A stretch of 64,000 nt of DNA from Artemia franciscana. Taxonomy: Eukaryota; Arthropoda; Branchiopoda; Anostraca; Artemiidae. The first letter of the stretch is position 1; every line of letters begins with the position of its first letter. The stretch covers positions 40,173,577 through 40,237,576 of the forward strand of contig NC_088873.1 in the NCBI RefSeq assembly GCF_032884065.1, read 5' to 3'. Shown here piece after piece: positions 1-10,947 of this stretch. Both the position numbers and the translations under genes were made by a program. The notes under the pieces are model-generated. The model saw only the letters and a program-made list of their open reading frames with translations, did no database searches and was not told where the DNA came from.

Positions 1-2126
1 TCTGCGTCGAATATTAGCCTAGTCAGGTTATCAAAATATTAGTTATCTGAGTACCATCATCATTGCACTAAAACCCAAAAAGCACTAACTAGTTATGTGT
101 GCAAGACTTTTTTCTTTTAAAGAAATTATAGACCTTACCTATAATTAAATCAAAAGAAGTACGCTTAAGTTTCTATAGTTCTATGCGACAAACAAAAATG
201 GACAGAAATTAAAATGACTATTCACGTAAAAATAAAGATACAGATATTGCTATGGCAGGGACGGATCTAGGGGGTTGGCGAGGGGAAGCCAGCTTGTAAG
301 GGGCTTTCAAATGTGATCAAATAGAATCCCAACCCTAAATTCCCAGTTCTGGAACGCGGCAATGTTTGCCTTGAAGATATATATAACTATGTATATTTCA
401 CTTCTTATTAATGAAGCAATTTAAATAGAATCTTTAAACGTTTTAATGTTTTTCTCTTTCTTGAGTCTAAATGAAAAAACAATTGTCCAGTAAATGATTA
501 TCATAATATTAAGTCATTATATTGAACATAGTTCCTACAATATCGGGCCTTAGACATTACAATAATTAGATATTTTTCTCACTAAATAGTACTTGAACTA
601 CGAAACTTGAAATGTGGTTCACTCCTTCAATCAGCACGTAAATATACTCCTGACTGTAACTTCGAACGCAATATGGCAATGTGAAAGTTAAAACAAAAAT
701 GTGTGAAAGTTAAAAAAAAATATAGCTTATATAAAGCCAACAGTGGCCAAACAGGACGGCCAAGTAGCGGCTGGCAAACTTGAGTATAACCCTTATTTGA
801 TATAAAACTTATTATGGCTTTGAAGCTTTGAGATGAAGACATTTGCTTCGAGAAAAGTACGTAAAGTTAAGTTTTAATCTAGAGGATGCGTATAACCAAG
901 GTATTACCTAATGCAGAATATAAAAGTGATGTTATATTTAACATCATATAATATATTTATATCTATTTATATAAAAATAAGTTGTCTGTGTGTCTGTCGA
1001 GTGACGTCATGTTTGCGTGTCGACTGACGTCATGTTTTCGACTGACGAAATTACAGATCGGGACACAAATGACGACCGGGACATCGGGACACAAATGACG
1101 ACCGGGACACCGGCTCATCTATATATACAAAAATAAGTTGTCTGTGTGTGTGTGGGTCTGTCGGGTGACGTCATGTTTGTGTGTTGACTGACGTCATGTT
1201 TTCGACTGATGAAATTACAGACCGGGACATCGGGACACAAATGACGACCGGGACACCGGCACATAGGGAATATAAATGACGACCGGGACACTCAAAGAGA
1301 AAGCGACCGGGACACAAGGAATGTTCGATTAGCAATCAACATCAACAAAGCACCGGGACACAAATGACGACCGGGACACAGGGAGTGTAATTGACGACCG
1401 GGACATAAGTAAAAAAAACAAACTAAAAAAACTAAAAAAAAAAGGTAAAAACTGCAAAAAAACTAAAAAAGCTAAAAAACTAAAAAAGAAAAAAATAAAA
1501 AAAGGAAAACAAATGAAAAATAAAGGAGAAAAACAAAACTAAAAAAAAACTAAAAAAAGAAGAAAAAACTAAAAAAAAAAGTAAAAACCAAAAGAAACTA
1601 AAAAGAAAAAAAGGGGAAAAATACAAAATTTATTTCATCGTATACCATTTCAAAAACGAATACCATCAACAAAAACGTATATACAGACCGGGACACCGGG
1701 ATACAAATGACGACCGGGACACAGGGAATATAAATGACGACCGGGACACAACTACAACGGGGACGCCGGGGGGCACAGGGGGATATATAAATGACGACGG
1801 GGACACAGGGAATGTTCGATTAGCAATCACCATCAACAAAGGTCAATCATTAGAATCATGAGGTATAACTAAAAAAAAAGGTAAAAAACTAAAAAAAAGA
1901 CCAATTCAAAAACGAATGTATATACAGACCGGGACACAAATGACGACCGGGACACAAGGAATATAAATGACGCCCGGGACACTCAAAGAGAAATCACAGA
2001 CTGGGACACCGGGACACAAATGACGATCGGGACACAGTGAATATAAATGACGACCGGGACACAACTACAACGGGGACGCCGGGGGGCACAGGGGGATATA
2101 TAAATGACGACGGCAACAAAGGGAAC

Positions 2127-2324
2127 GGTCGATTAGTAATCACCATCAACAAAGCTCAAGGGCAATGATTAGAATCATGAGGTATAGATCTGAACACGGA
2201 TTGTTTTCCCATGGACCATTATATGTTGCATGTTCAAGATTCGGTAAACCTGACAATCTATTTATATGCACAGACAATGGGACAGCAAAGAATGTTGTAT
2301 ATTCGCAAGTTTTACGTTGTTAAA
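2127..2324 (+). pseudogene. Helitron helicase C-terminal remnant (inner copy)
   Basis: Near-identical to 3365-3562. The ITINKAQG block is followed by a stop, and the FSHGPLYVACSR block sits in another frame. It encodes only the final helicase motifs. The Rep HUH domain and most of the helicase are absent, so the element could not move itself. Confidence 0.8.
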
Positions 2325-2325
2325 A

Positions 2326-2327
2326 AC

Positions 2328-2421
<94 letters not shown>
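2326..2421. repeat. TA dinucleotide microsatellite (inner Helitron)
   Basis: About 95 bp of alternating TA with one G interruption, directly after the helicase remnant. The outer copy has a TA tract at the same position (3566-3635). Confidence 0.95.
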
Positions 2422-2424
<3 letters not shown>

Positions 2425-3364
2425 CAGGTGGGACATAGGGACACAACTACAATGGCGCGTAACTAATATGGCGCGTAACGACTTACGCGCGCGGGGGGCT
2501 TGGGGGGGGTGCGAAGTGCCCCCACCAACTAGGTGTTGGGGTGGCGCGAAACGCCACCCCAACAGCTAGTAGGGAATATAAATGAAGACCGGGACACTCG
2601 AAGAGAAAGCGACCGGGACACAAGGAATGTTTGATTAGCAATCACCGTCAACAAAGCACCGGGACACAGGGAGTATAAATGACGACCAGGACATAAGTAA
2701 AAAAAAAAACTAAAAAAAGGTAAAAACTACAAAAAAACTAAAAAGAAAAAAATAACTAAGAACTAATAAAAAAACTAAAAAAGCTAAAAACTAAAAAAGA
2801 AAAAAATGAAAAATAAAGGAGAAAAACAAAACTAAAAAAAATAAAAAAAAAACTAAAAAGAAAAAAAGGGGAAAAATACAAAAATTTATTTCATCATATA
2901 CCATTTCAAAAACGAATGTATATACAGACCGGGACACCGGGATACAAATGACGACCGGGACACAGGGACACAACGGCGACGCCGGGGGGCACAGGGGGAT
3001 ATATAAATGACGACGGGGACACAGGGAATGTTCGATTAGCAATCACCATCAACAAAGCTCAAGGGCAATCATTAGAATCATGAGGTATAACTAAAAAAAC
3101 TAAAAAAAAAGGTAAAAAACTAAAAAAAAGACCAATTCAAAAACGAATGTATATACAGACCGGGACACAAATGACGACCGGGACACAAGGAATGTAAATG
3201 ACGCCCGGGACACTCAAAGAGAAATCACAGACTGGGACAACGGGACACAAATGACGACCGGGGCACAGGGAATATAAATGACGACCGGGACACAGGGACA
3301 CAACTACAACAGGGACGCCGGGGAGCACAGGGGGATATATAAATGACGACGGTGACACAGGGAA

Positions 3365-3562
3365 TGGTTGATTAGCAATCACCATCAACAAAGCTCAAGG
3401 GCAATCATTAGAATCATGAGGTATAGATCTGAATACGGATTGTTTTCCCATGGACCATTATATGTTGCATGTTCAAGAGTCGGTAAACCTGACAATCTAT
3501 TTATATGCACAGACAATGGGACAGCAAAGAATGTTGTATATTCGCAAGTTTTACGTAGTTAA
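3365..3562 (+). pseudogene. Helitron PIF1-like helicase C-terminal remnant (outer copy)
   Basis: One frame reads ITINKAQGQSLES and then hits TGA. A second frame continues GLFSHGPLYVACSRVGKPDN and ends KNVVYSQVL. Together these are the last conserved motifs of Helitron or PIF1 helicases (the TINKAQGQS and FSHGQLYVACSRV blocks), broken by a frameshift near 3410. The inner Helitron has the same remnant at about 2127-2324, with F replacing V in SRVG. The TA tract follows directly in both copies. Confidence 0.85.
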
Positions 3563-3563
3563 A

Positions 3564-3565
<2 letters not shown>

Positions 3566-3635
<70 letters not shown>
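3566..3635. repeat. TA dinucleotide microsatellite (outer Helitron)
   Basis: About 70 bp of pure TA directly downstream of the helicase remnant, homologous in position to 2326-2421. Confidence 0.95.
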
Positions 3636-3637
<2 letters not shown>

Positions 3638-4189
3638 CAGGTGGGACATAGGGACACAACTACAATGGCGCGTAACTAATATGGCGCGTAACGACTTGCG
3701 CGTGCGGGGGGGCTTGGGGGGGGGCGAAGCCTCCCACCAACTAGGTGTTGGGGTGGCGGAATATATTATATATATTCATACATCATATAAATATATTTAT
3801 ATATAACAGTGATGACGAACAGAATATGTCAGAGATGATACTTCTTTAGTTCGACAAATTAATGTTCTTTTTAAACTATAATAGTAAAAAAGGACCAGTA
3901 TTAACGATGGAGTGAAATGCACTCTTCTAATTAAGATAAACTGAAAAGGTATCACCAATAAAATTTTCTGTGGAATCTTACAGTTTTCTTTTAAACTGAT
4001 TACCCATAAGGTTTTACATAAAACAATATGTTGATGATAGCAAAACAATTAAATAAACATATTATAAATAAATATACTCTTTAAAGAAGTAAAATAACGT
4101 GGTACCTATAATGGGTTTGTTTACCTGTAGCACCAAATATAATTCTTGCTCCGGGTGCTGACAAGTCTAGATCCGTCTCTGTGCTATGG

Positions 4190-5581
4190 ATAAATTGATG
4201 AATGGTCAAGCAAGCAAAAATTAAAATAGATAGTCAAGTCTAAACTAAAACGAATAGAAATTGCCACAACAAAGTGTAGGACTGTCACCCTTTAAACTAA
4301 TGGGGAATACATGTGTAGGTTTCAAACCACTTCGGAGAAGAAGAAAAAATTATTATGGCCCTTTTGGGGGACACCAATTTTATAATTAGATCAGGTTCTT
4401 TTTGGTCAGGAGACTTACATTTGTAAATCGATCAGGAACACCGTAAAATATGGCCCACTTCTGGACCCTCTAGTACCCTTCGCCCTTCAAACAAAAAAAA
4501 ATTCGATGTGCTTTAGCCCAGAAGATGAACTTTGGAAATTTCAAGCTTATCAGAAAAAATCGAGCCATATTCAGCCACCATATTTGGGTCCCTATCCCTC
4601 AATAAAAAAAAGGACTTTAACCCTTTTTGGAGGAGCCAAATTTACTTCCCTATTTTTTGTGCAATGGTCTTCATGGCCCAAGGAGATGAAGATATAAGTT
4701 CCAAGCGGGTCGAGGGTAGTGACGACAACCTCGAAAAACTAGGTGGCATAAATAGGGACCTATTACTGTTAATTTAAGTCAACCTCCGGCTACTGGTCGT
4801 CCTTCTCCGTATCTGGCCACAAGTAGTGTGTTTTGTGGAATACGTTGCCGAAGCTAGCCGAGAATAGATGTATTGAAGTCAGTAAGGGCTGCTAAAATCC
4901 TCTAAGAGGGGGAGGTCAATTCCCTTTGAGATACGAAGCGCCGACTATGGTAGAAGAAAAGATCTGTGAAGAATCCTTGGGATGGGGATAACAATGATAG
5001 ATACCTTGACTCAACCAAAAAAGACTTCTGCAAAGAGAAAAGAAGGATAGCCAAGCCCTATATGTAATTACCGTGGCCGATTGACAAGCAAAACAACCTG
5101 AAAAATGCTTAATAGCCTTTTTGGGAGCCAAGCCCCTAACATTTTCTGATTATTAATTTTAGAGCTATACAGAAACAAAAAAATGATTTCGGCCCTTTTT
5201 CGGAAATAATTTTCAGTTAAACTATATTACTGCTTCCTTTTTCATTGTGCATTAGGGTGCTCTTGGCCGATTAACTTAGGGCTAAAAGTTTGAAGCAGTT
5301 CGGGATTAAAGTTTTTTACCCATTCGTCAGCCCCGCTTCACAGAAAAAATGTCTGCCTATTTTGGCCTTGGTAGTGTGGCCCTCTTTGTGTAAAAATGAA
5401 AGAAACAAAACGCACTCTTCTCTTTAAGCCATGGAACAATCCCAAAAAGATTTTAGCAAGTTATTAATTCAGGATCAAATATGCCCCTTTTCCTCACTAT
5501 AGGACTCATCTGTAAATATTAAGCGATTCATAGAGAATTACGCCTCATCCCCCTGGAGCTGCGGGGTTATCTCGTTCCTAG
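4190..5581. other. No recognisable gene
   Basis: AT-rich sequence with only short fortuitous frames and no protein motif that I recognise. Confidence 0.5.
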
Positions 5582-5905
5582 AGGAATACTTACCAAGTCT
5601 ATTGAGTATTTTTTACTATATACTACTTTCAAAAACTTGGGGGTGTCACATGGGGGTGATTGGAGGCTGTTTCAAGAAGAGTTAGGAACGCCAAAAGCCT
5701 CAATTTTACGCCAGAAATTTTAACATTTCAGTCTGGGAATACATACCGAGTCTTTGAGTATTTTTTGTACTAAAGACTACTTAAAATTTTTGATCTTAAG
5801 CCTTAGGGGTCGGATGGGTGGTGATAGAAGGCTTTTCAAGAAGAGTCAAAAACGCCAAAAGGCTCATCTTTGCGTCAACATTTTAAAAATTTCAGTCTCG
5901 GGATA
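5582..5905 (+). repeat. Diverged tandem duplication, about 152 bp unit
   Basis: Two diverged copies start at about 5585 and 5738. Shared blocks include GAGTATTTTTT, TTTCAAGAAGAGT, ACGCCAAAA and ATTTCAGTCT, in the same order. Confidence 0.65.
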
Positions 5906-7125
5906 CTTTGGGCCAATTTTTGCAGAAGAGACTTACGCCTATGTATGGTTATTGTTACTATCATGTCAAAGGTGGCCTTAAATACTTTTTTAGGAGAAAG
6001 GATCAGCCTTCACTGTTTTCTAGGGGGATACTAACGTCTAAAACACAAACGTAATATTTCCCCAAATACTTCCAAATTCTGTATTTATTTAATTTCTTTG
6101 ACTTCGTGGAAATGGCTGGAAGCCCTCTGCTTCCCAATCTGAATATTTTATACCTCAATAGTTTTTCAGGGTATTTCTGTTTCGCAAATCCCACCTCCCC
6201 CTGTGTACTTTGGGGATTCATTGCGTCTAAGACTTTGTAGGTTCGTCCATGGTAATCCGAATGACCAGACCCTATTTCAATATATCGGATTATTCTTTTG
6301 ATTGGAACCATCATATGAGTTCTTACCTATGATAACAGGTTTTACAAACAGTTGTATTTAGCAGGGTTGCCAACTTGTACACTTCCTGCATGTTGCACTC
6401 TTTCTTACCTCGTTGCACTCATTCCATCTGAGAGCTGGAATGGTACTCTTTTTGCTGATTATTAGCTCTTTATGCTCTTTTACGATTAGATGATAGAAAA
6501 AGTATTAGCGAAACAAAAAACTTCAAATTAAATTATTTTAGTGCAAAAGATACAACAGGTAGCCGATATAATCTATGGTATCTCTGCAGGTGCCTTTCCC
6601 CAGTCGTCTTTCTATTGTTTCCACCCACTAACAAGCGAAAACATGGAAACTCAAATTTAATAAAAAGAATTCAAAGCTGTTTGGCGAACCCTGCTGCTGT
6701 GGTATTCTTGAACGCTTCACACCTGAGAACCTATTTAGTTATTTTCTTTTATTCTTGTCGATGGAGTGTTCCATTAGTGGAAGAAGGGTACTCTTAGATG
6801 GATTAAATAAATAGTTTAAGGAGAATAGTTTAAAGACAACATTGGGTTTTCATCCTAAAAGAGGGTTCCTCTTATCTCAGAGTAAAAATTGGTAATTATC
6901 AAGTTCTGTTTTGACCTGATTTCGGCCCCTCGTCCATCAATCTTTAGCAGAAGCTAATAGATGCGCTTCTCTGTTACTGAAGAGAAAGAAAAGACCTCTG
7001 CTAAGAAGCAGGAAGAAGAATGAAAGCTGCTTACTCTTCAACCAGGTAGTTGAATTCTGTTTATTGCCTATTTATTTAGTATATTAAAAACAATGTATAG
7101 ATAGTCTTATGTCTCTTAAGTATTT
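5906..7125. other. No recognisable gene
   Basis: A minus-strand frame of 103 codons at 6003-6314 has no motif I recognise. The rest is AT-rich with no visible element boundaries. Confidence 0.45.
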
Positions 7126-7129
7126 CCAG

Positions 7130-8325
7130 GAATCATCCACTCCAGCATCTCAGTGTTGTGCTCTTGCTAAGCTAAAGAAATAGAAGAATAAAGTGAATAA
7201 TAGAGAACCTAATAAAAGAGCCTTATACAGAGAGGATGGCAAAAATGAAAAACAAAGTTGATCTTCTCTATCTGCTTAGGTACACTATTGAGGGGCCCGC
7301 CTCTTCTACCCAATCTTGATCCATCTCATAGAAAAGAAGTTCTCCCAGGCGCAGAGGAATAGAACCTGTCTGTCCTGTAATAAAATGGTAGAAAAGAATG
7401 CTCCTTAAATAATGCCTTAAATTTTAGTTGACTTAATTAATGCAAGGAAGTAATACAGCCCCTGCCGCAACAAGAAATAGAAGATAGATGTTTTCAAATC
7501 AACCTAAAATTGGTCTTATATCTTTTTGGAACCACCAATAAAATATGTAGCCCTCCCATGAACGAAAGGGGGGACCGGGTAATCCCCCTCTTCATCCTTA
7601 TACTGGCAACTTAAATTATAGCTATAAGAATATAAATATAATATAGCGATTCGAGACAAATAGACACTTGTTAAAACATATGAGATTAATATCGCTCCAC
7701 TGGGAATCAAAACGGCCAAGTCTCCCGAAGATTCTGTGATTAGATCATAAAGCCTGATAAAAACGGCAATCCTATTTATCTTAAAGAGGAAACTAAAATA
7801 ATATAACTCGTACACGGAAGCAATTTGGCAACTCCACTCATGTCATGTACACCCAATGAATGAATTACCTCCCCCCGAACATATAAAGAGAAGAGCCTTA
7901 AAAAGTGCCAAGAGATGAAAGTAGCAAAATATTTTTAGGCCTAAGTCTGAAGAAAACACTATGAGACCCAACTGGCTCAGTGTGGATAACGTAATCACCC
8001 GTTTCAAGTCATTTTCCTCGAACTCTGCTAGCCCTGAGAAAAAAGAAGTCACAACCATGATAAATAAGGAATGCACCAGAGACCAAACGGGGGCCACGGG
8101 CAATCATGTGGAGAACGGTAGTTGTGCTCTCTTAATGAAAGAAAATACAATAAAGAGGAACATAGTTGATAACAAAAATAGATTAAGTATATATAGTCTC
8201 ATCTCTTCAAGTAAAATATAAACTCTAATGACCAAAAGATCAGTACATCTTTCACCCAATTGCTTAAGAAATTTAATTAATTTGGGCTGTTGATTGGTGA
8301 GTGAAACTAATTCCGTGAGTGACAA
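7130..8325 (-). pseudogene. nad5: NUMT: nuclear copy of mitochondrial nad5, frameshifted
   Basis: NADH dehydrogenase subunit 5 is a mitochondrially encoded membrane subunit of complex I. On the minus strand, 8325-8104 reads IKRAQLPFST (the family's KSAQ-PFSSWLP motif). Then, in another frame, 8103-7843 reads VWSLVHSLF, FEENDLKRVITLSTLSQLG and LLALFKALLFICSG (the SALVHSSTL, DLKKIIALSTLSQLG and HALFKALLF motifs). 7815-7516 gives the downstream transmembrane region, and about 7500-7250 gives a C-terminal part with GELLFYEMDQDWVEEAGP. Several frameshifts and small deletions break it. A TGA at 7501-7499 falls where the family has Trp, as in mitochondrial code. It is therefore a decayed nuclear insertion, not a working gene. 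Confidence 0.87.
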
Positions 8326-9040
8326 TTTCCATCTTAATTAAATCCTCATTTAAACTAGCTTTTTTTAGTGAAATACTTCACAAGTAACCTATCACGTCGT
8401 AGCTTAAGTGTTACCCTCGTAGTTATCCATAGCATTCCAGGTGACACGCGGCTGGATAAGTATTTCTTGTTATCTCTTGGAGGTTAAACCTGGATAAGTG
8501 GAAAAATAATCGGACAAGTAAACGAACGCAGTGTAGAAGTCTGAGTCACATGAAAAAAGGAAATAATAAGCAGGTATTGGAGAACTGGGAGGTACCGCAC
8601 GTATCCTTCGCTCAAAATCTGGTTACAAATGGGTGTGAAAAAGTTTAAGCATGTTTTTTTGTTGTTATTAGTATTAATATTTATCCAGAAACCTTTTGTA
8701 ATATTTCATCTATTTTCTGCCAAAATTTTCTCATTTAGATTTCGCCAGAATGATGAAACTGAATCAGCGCTTTTCTTAAGTTGATGTCTTCCATATCAAT
8801 CATGAACAGTGAAACAAATTAAAAGTATTTTTTTACTTTTCTTTCGTTTAATTAATTAATTAATTAAACTTTTAATTAATTAATTAAACTTGTTCGCTCT
8901 TCGAAGTTTTTTTTCTTTTTAATAGACAGGAATTCTGTTCTTAAAAAAGAATAAAGATCATCCACAGTCATTGATGGTGCCTAGGACGTCGTATTAACGC
9001 TTCAGTTGCTGTTTCTTCTTTATAGGGCAAATTGCAGGCC
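8326..9040. other. No recognisable gene; short TTAA-rich repeat
   Basis: Contains a run of TTAATTAATTAA-type repeat at about 8848-8890. No coding motif or element ends recognised. Confidence 0.5.
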
Positions 9041-9042
9041 TC

Positions 9043-9130
9043 TTGCCCAACCTTGCGCCAGTGAGAATCGAACCCAAGCCCCATATTTCTAAGTGGAAGT
9101 TCTATTTATTGTGCTACCACACGGTAAAAA
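9043..9130 (-). repeat. tRNA-like sequence, possible SINE head
   Basis: The minus strand reads TGGTAGCACAATAAATAGA, then GGTTCGATTCTCACTGGCGC. The second is a good RNA polymerase III B box in a T-arm-like context; the first is a weak A box. No complete cloverleaf could be drawn with confidence, so I treat it as a SINE or tRNA pseudogene fragment. Confidence 0.4.
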
Positions 9131-10460
9131 ATTCTATTAAAGGTTCAAAAATAAACTTGCGTTTACAGCAACTCCCATTGATTACATATTTCATTTCAAA
9201 TTCACACTACATATTTTCTCTTTATTTAGCTGAGGCAATGAGCGTTTTTGTTTTCTATGCTCTACAGATCTCTTAAACATTTCTATCTCCGTACCATAAT
9301 ATTATTATGATAACGGTTGATTTAACAAGTACTACATTGTCTTCAGTCGTGGAAAAAGTGTGTGTAAGCAACAGATTTGCTTTGTAATAGGGTTTGTTTT
9401 CACGTACTTAAATCCCAACATTTAGAACTTTTCCCACTCGGATCCGACTCGAAAACGGATCGTAGGTTGTTGTCGTATGAAAATCGGAATATTGTTTTAT
9501 TCTTAAATATTTAGTATCTAACCAAGTAATAGGGAAACAATTCAGTGATGACCTCCTAGACTCCTTTTTTTATGACTGGAAAGAATATAGATTGACTCTC
9601 AATAGCTCTCAGTCGAATACTATCACATTTTGTCACCTAAAGATACACCTCAAGAGTCCCCTCCCAGTGCCATTTCTAGCTATTTTGTCGTAACAGATCT
9701 TTTGTAGTTTTGCTTTTGCATGATTTTTCGTTTACCGAGTATGATGATAAATTAGTAAGAGCTGGCAATGCACCAATCCAAACTCTTGCTGCAATGCATT
9801 TATTTGACTACAATAACAGTTAAAACTGCATATGTAACTAATAGACTGCAACTCCGATACGCTGCGCCTTTTTTGGGTCTCATTCGCCCAGAATACCAGC
9901 TACTTAAGTGACAAAACCAAAGCTCTTCATAACTGTTTCATTCTATTTATTTAAAGATACAAAAAAAAAAACATTACATTAACCCATGACGAAGAGCAGA
10001 GCTCGGTAAGTCGAGGCATACGCATAGTACGAAACGTAAAAGAAATATTAAGTAAATCGTAAATATTGTAAATATTAATTAAATTAAATATTATGTAAAT
10101 TATGTAAATATTAATTAAAAATTAAGTAATATCGTAATAATTGCAAAACCAGTACAAAAAACAAACAAACAACATAACATAAAAAGCAAAAAAATGAAGA
10201 AAAGCTGGGCAGGAGGGGCATGGGAGGTCATCCCAACAGAAGGACACACAAGTAAACAGACACGTAAAGAAAAGTATAATACATTTTAATATCCCATCAT
10301 TAATGATCAATAAACAATATTGAGTATTTCCATCTTTAGAGAAAACTGGAATGAACCAGTTGAAGGTTTGATATTCAGCTTAAATTTTTGGGAAACTGAA
10401 GGTATTTGGTACCTAACTGAAAACCTTCACCTTTTAGAACTTACAAAGTAAATTCGGTAC
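9131..10460. other. No recognisable gene
   Basis: AT-rich sequence, with a strongly TAAATATTAATTAAA-like stretch at 10030-10150. Nothing else supported. Confidence 0.5.
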
Positions 10461-10748
10461 GTTTTAGAGCACCGACAAGCCGAATGAGAGGGCAAAATCA
10501 GCAGAGGTTATTTCATAGAAATAATTGTTAGAATTTTGTATTTGAAAATAATACATGGAAATATTAATTTCTCGTATATGTTTAAAATATAAGAAAAAGG
10601 ACATCGTTTTTATTTCTGCTGCACTTTCAAGCTTTGAAGGTCGATACGAAAAGTTTCCAAGCATTCTTACTGCCCTATTTTAAAGTACCTGTAGTGATTT
10701 TATTTGCGTTCAAAACTTGATAAGATAAACAATTGAGCAGTAGTTGAG

Positions 10749-10947
10749 GTACTTGTGTATTATTCAGAACACACTCAATAAGTGAAGTTTGGTTCTTTCG
10801 TGAAAAAAAACTACGATGCAGGTACATTTTAATTAAATCGGATTTTCTGAAACCGGATTTTCTCATAAAATGTACCTGCGTCTTAGTTTGTTTCACGAAA
10901 GAACCTAACTTCAGTTATTGAGCGTGTTCTGAATAATACACAAGTAC
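10749..10947. repeat. Inverted repeat, about 82-bp arms, at the end of the LINE fragment
   Basis: The left arm 10749-10830 and right arm 10867-10947 are near-complementary with a 36-bp spacer. Blocks GTACTTGTGTATTATTCAGA, GGTTCTTTCGTGAAA and GCAGGTACATTTT recur inverted. The right arm is the end of the minus-strand LINE thumb region, so the LINE 3' part was duplicated in inverted orientation. Confidence 0.85.

Larger units (their letters stand above)
1118..2569 (+). mobile_element. Inner Helitron with intact 5' TC and 3' hairpin-CTAG ends
   Basis: It begins TCTATATATACAAAAATAAG and ends with a 12-bp stem (GTTGGGGTGGCG at 2535-2546, CGCCACCCCAAC at 2552-2563, loop CGAAA) followed by AGCTAG at 2569. 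It is flanked by A at 1117 and T at 2570, the canonical A^T Helitron target. Joining the flanks restores GGCTCA|TAGGGAATATAAATG of the outer Helitron, and the inner copy carries the same stretch uninterrupted near 1258. The element is about 1.45 kb and non-autonomous, with only a shifted helicase C-terminal remnant near 2127-2324. Confidence 0.88.
1040..3340. repeat. GACGACCGGGACAC minisatellite and A-rich tracts inside Helitrons
   Basis: Dozens of irregular copies of GACGACCGGGACAC, often followed by AGGGAATATAAAT, alternate with tracts of the type AACTAAAAAAAA. The same order of blocks occurs in both Helitron copies, so the repeat belongs to the element rather than arising after insertion. 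Confidence 0.85.
962..3764 (+). mobile_element. Outer Helitron remnant (interrupted, 3' hairpin lost)
   Basis: The 5' end TCTATTTATATAAAAATAAG, then GTTGTCTGTGTG and GTGACGTCATG, matches the start of the inner Helitron at 1118. The body has the same GACGACCGGGACAC minisatellite, A-rich tracts, a PIF1-like helicase C-terminal remnant and a TA tract. The 3' end stops inside the terminal GC-rich hairpin at about 3764 (ggtgttggggtggcgg), so the second hairpin arm and CTAG are missing. The inner Helitron interrupts it between 1117 and 2570. It lies inside the hAT-type element 256-4181. Confidence 0.75.
248..4189. mobile_element. hAT-type non-autonomous element with 8-bp TSD, host to nested Helitrons
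   Basis: The element proper is 256-4181. Its termini are CAGGGACGGATCTAG on the left and, reverse-complemented, CAGAGACGGATCTAG on the right, 14 of 15 identical. It is flanked by perfect 8-bp direct repeats, TGCTATGG, at 248-255 and 4182-4189. CAG-type termini with an 8-bp target duplication are the hallmark of the hAT superfamily. With the Helitron block (962 to about 3764) removed, about 1.1 kb remains with no transposase-like reading frame, so it was mobilised in trans. Confidence 0.85.

Noticed and set aside
2211-2466. Frames with long Tyr-Ile runs (also at 3450-3806 and 47328-47600)
   Set aside because: They are translations of TA microsatellites fused to Helitron or foldback sequence.
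1040-3340. Regularly spaced GACGACCGGGACAC repeats as a CRISPR array
   Set aside because: Spacing is irregular, units are degenerate, and the context is a eukaryotic Helitron.
6003-6314. 103-codon minus-strand frame as a gene
   Set aside because: No recognisable motif, no splice support, and it lies in decayed AT-rich DNA.
6362-6692. Possible hAT MITE with CAGGGTTGCCAACTTG on the left and CAGGGTTCGCCAA (reversed) on the right
   Set aside because: The flanking octamers GTATTTAG and CTGCTGTG do not match, and the interior shows no other support.
9043-9130. Functional tRNA gene
   Set aside because: A weak A box and no convincing cloverleaf; kept only as a tRNA-like repeat.
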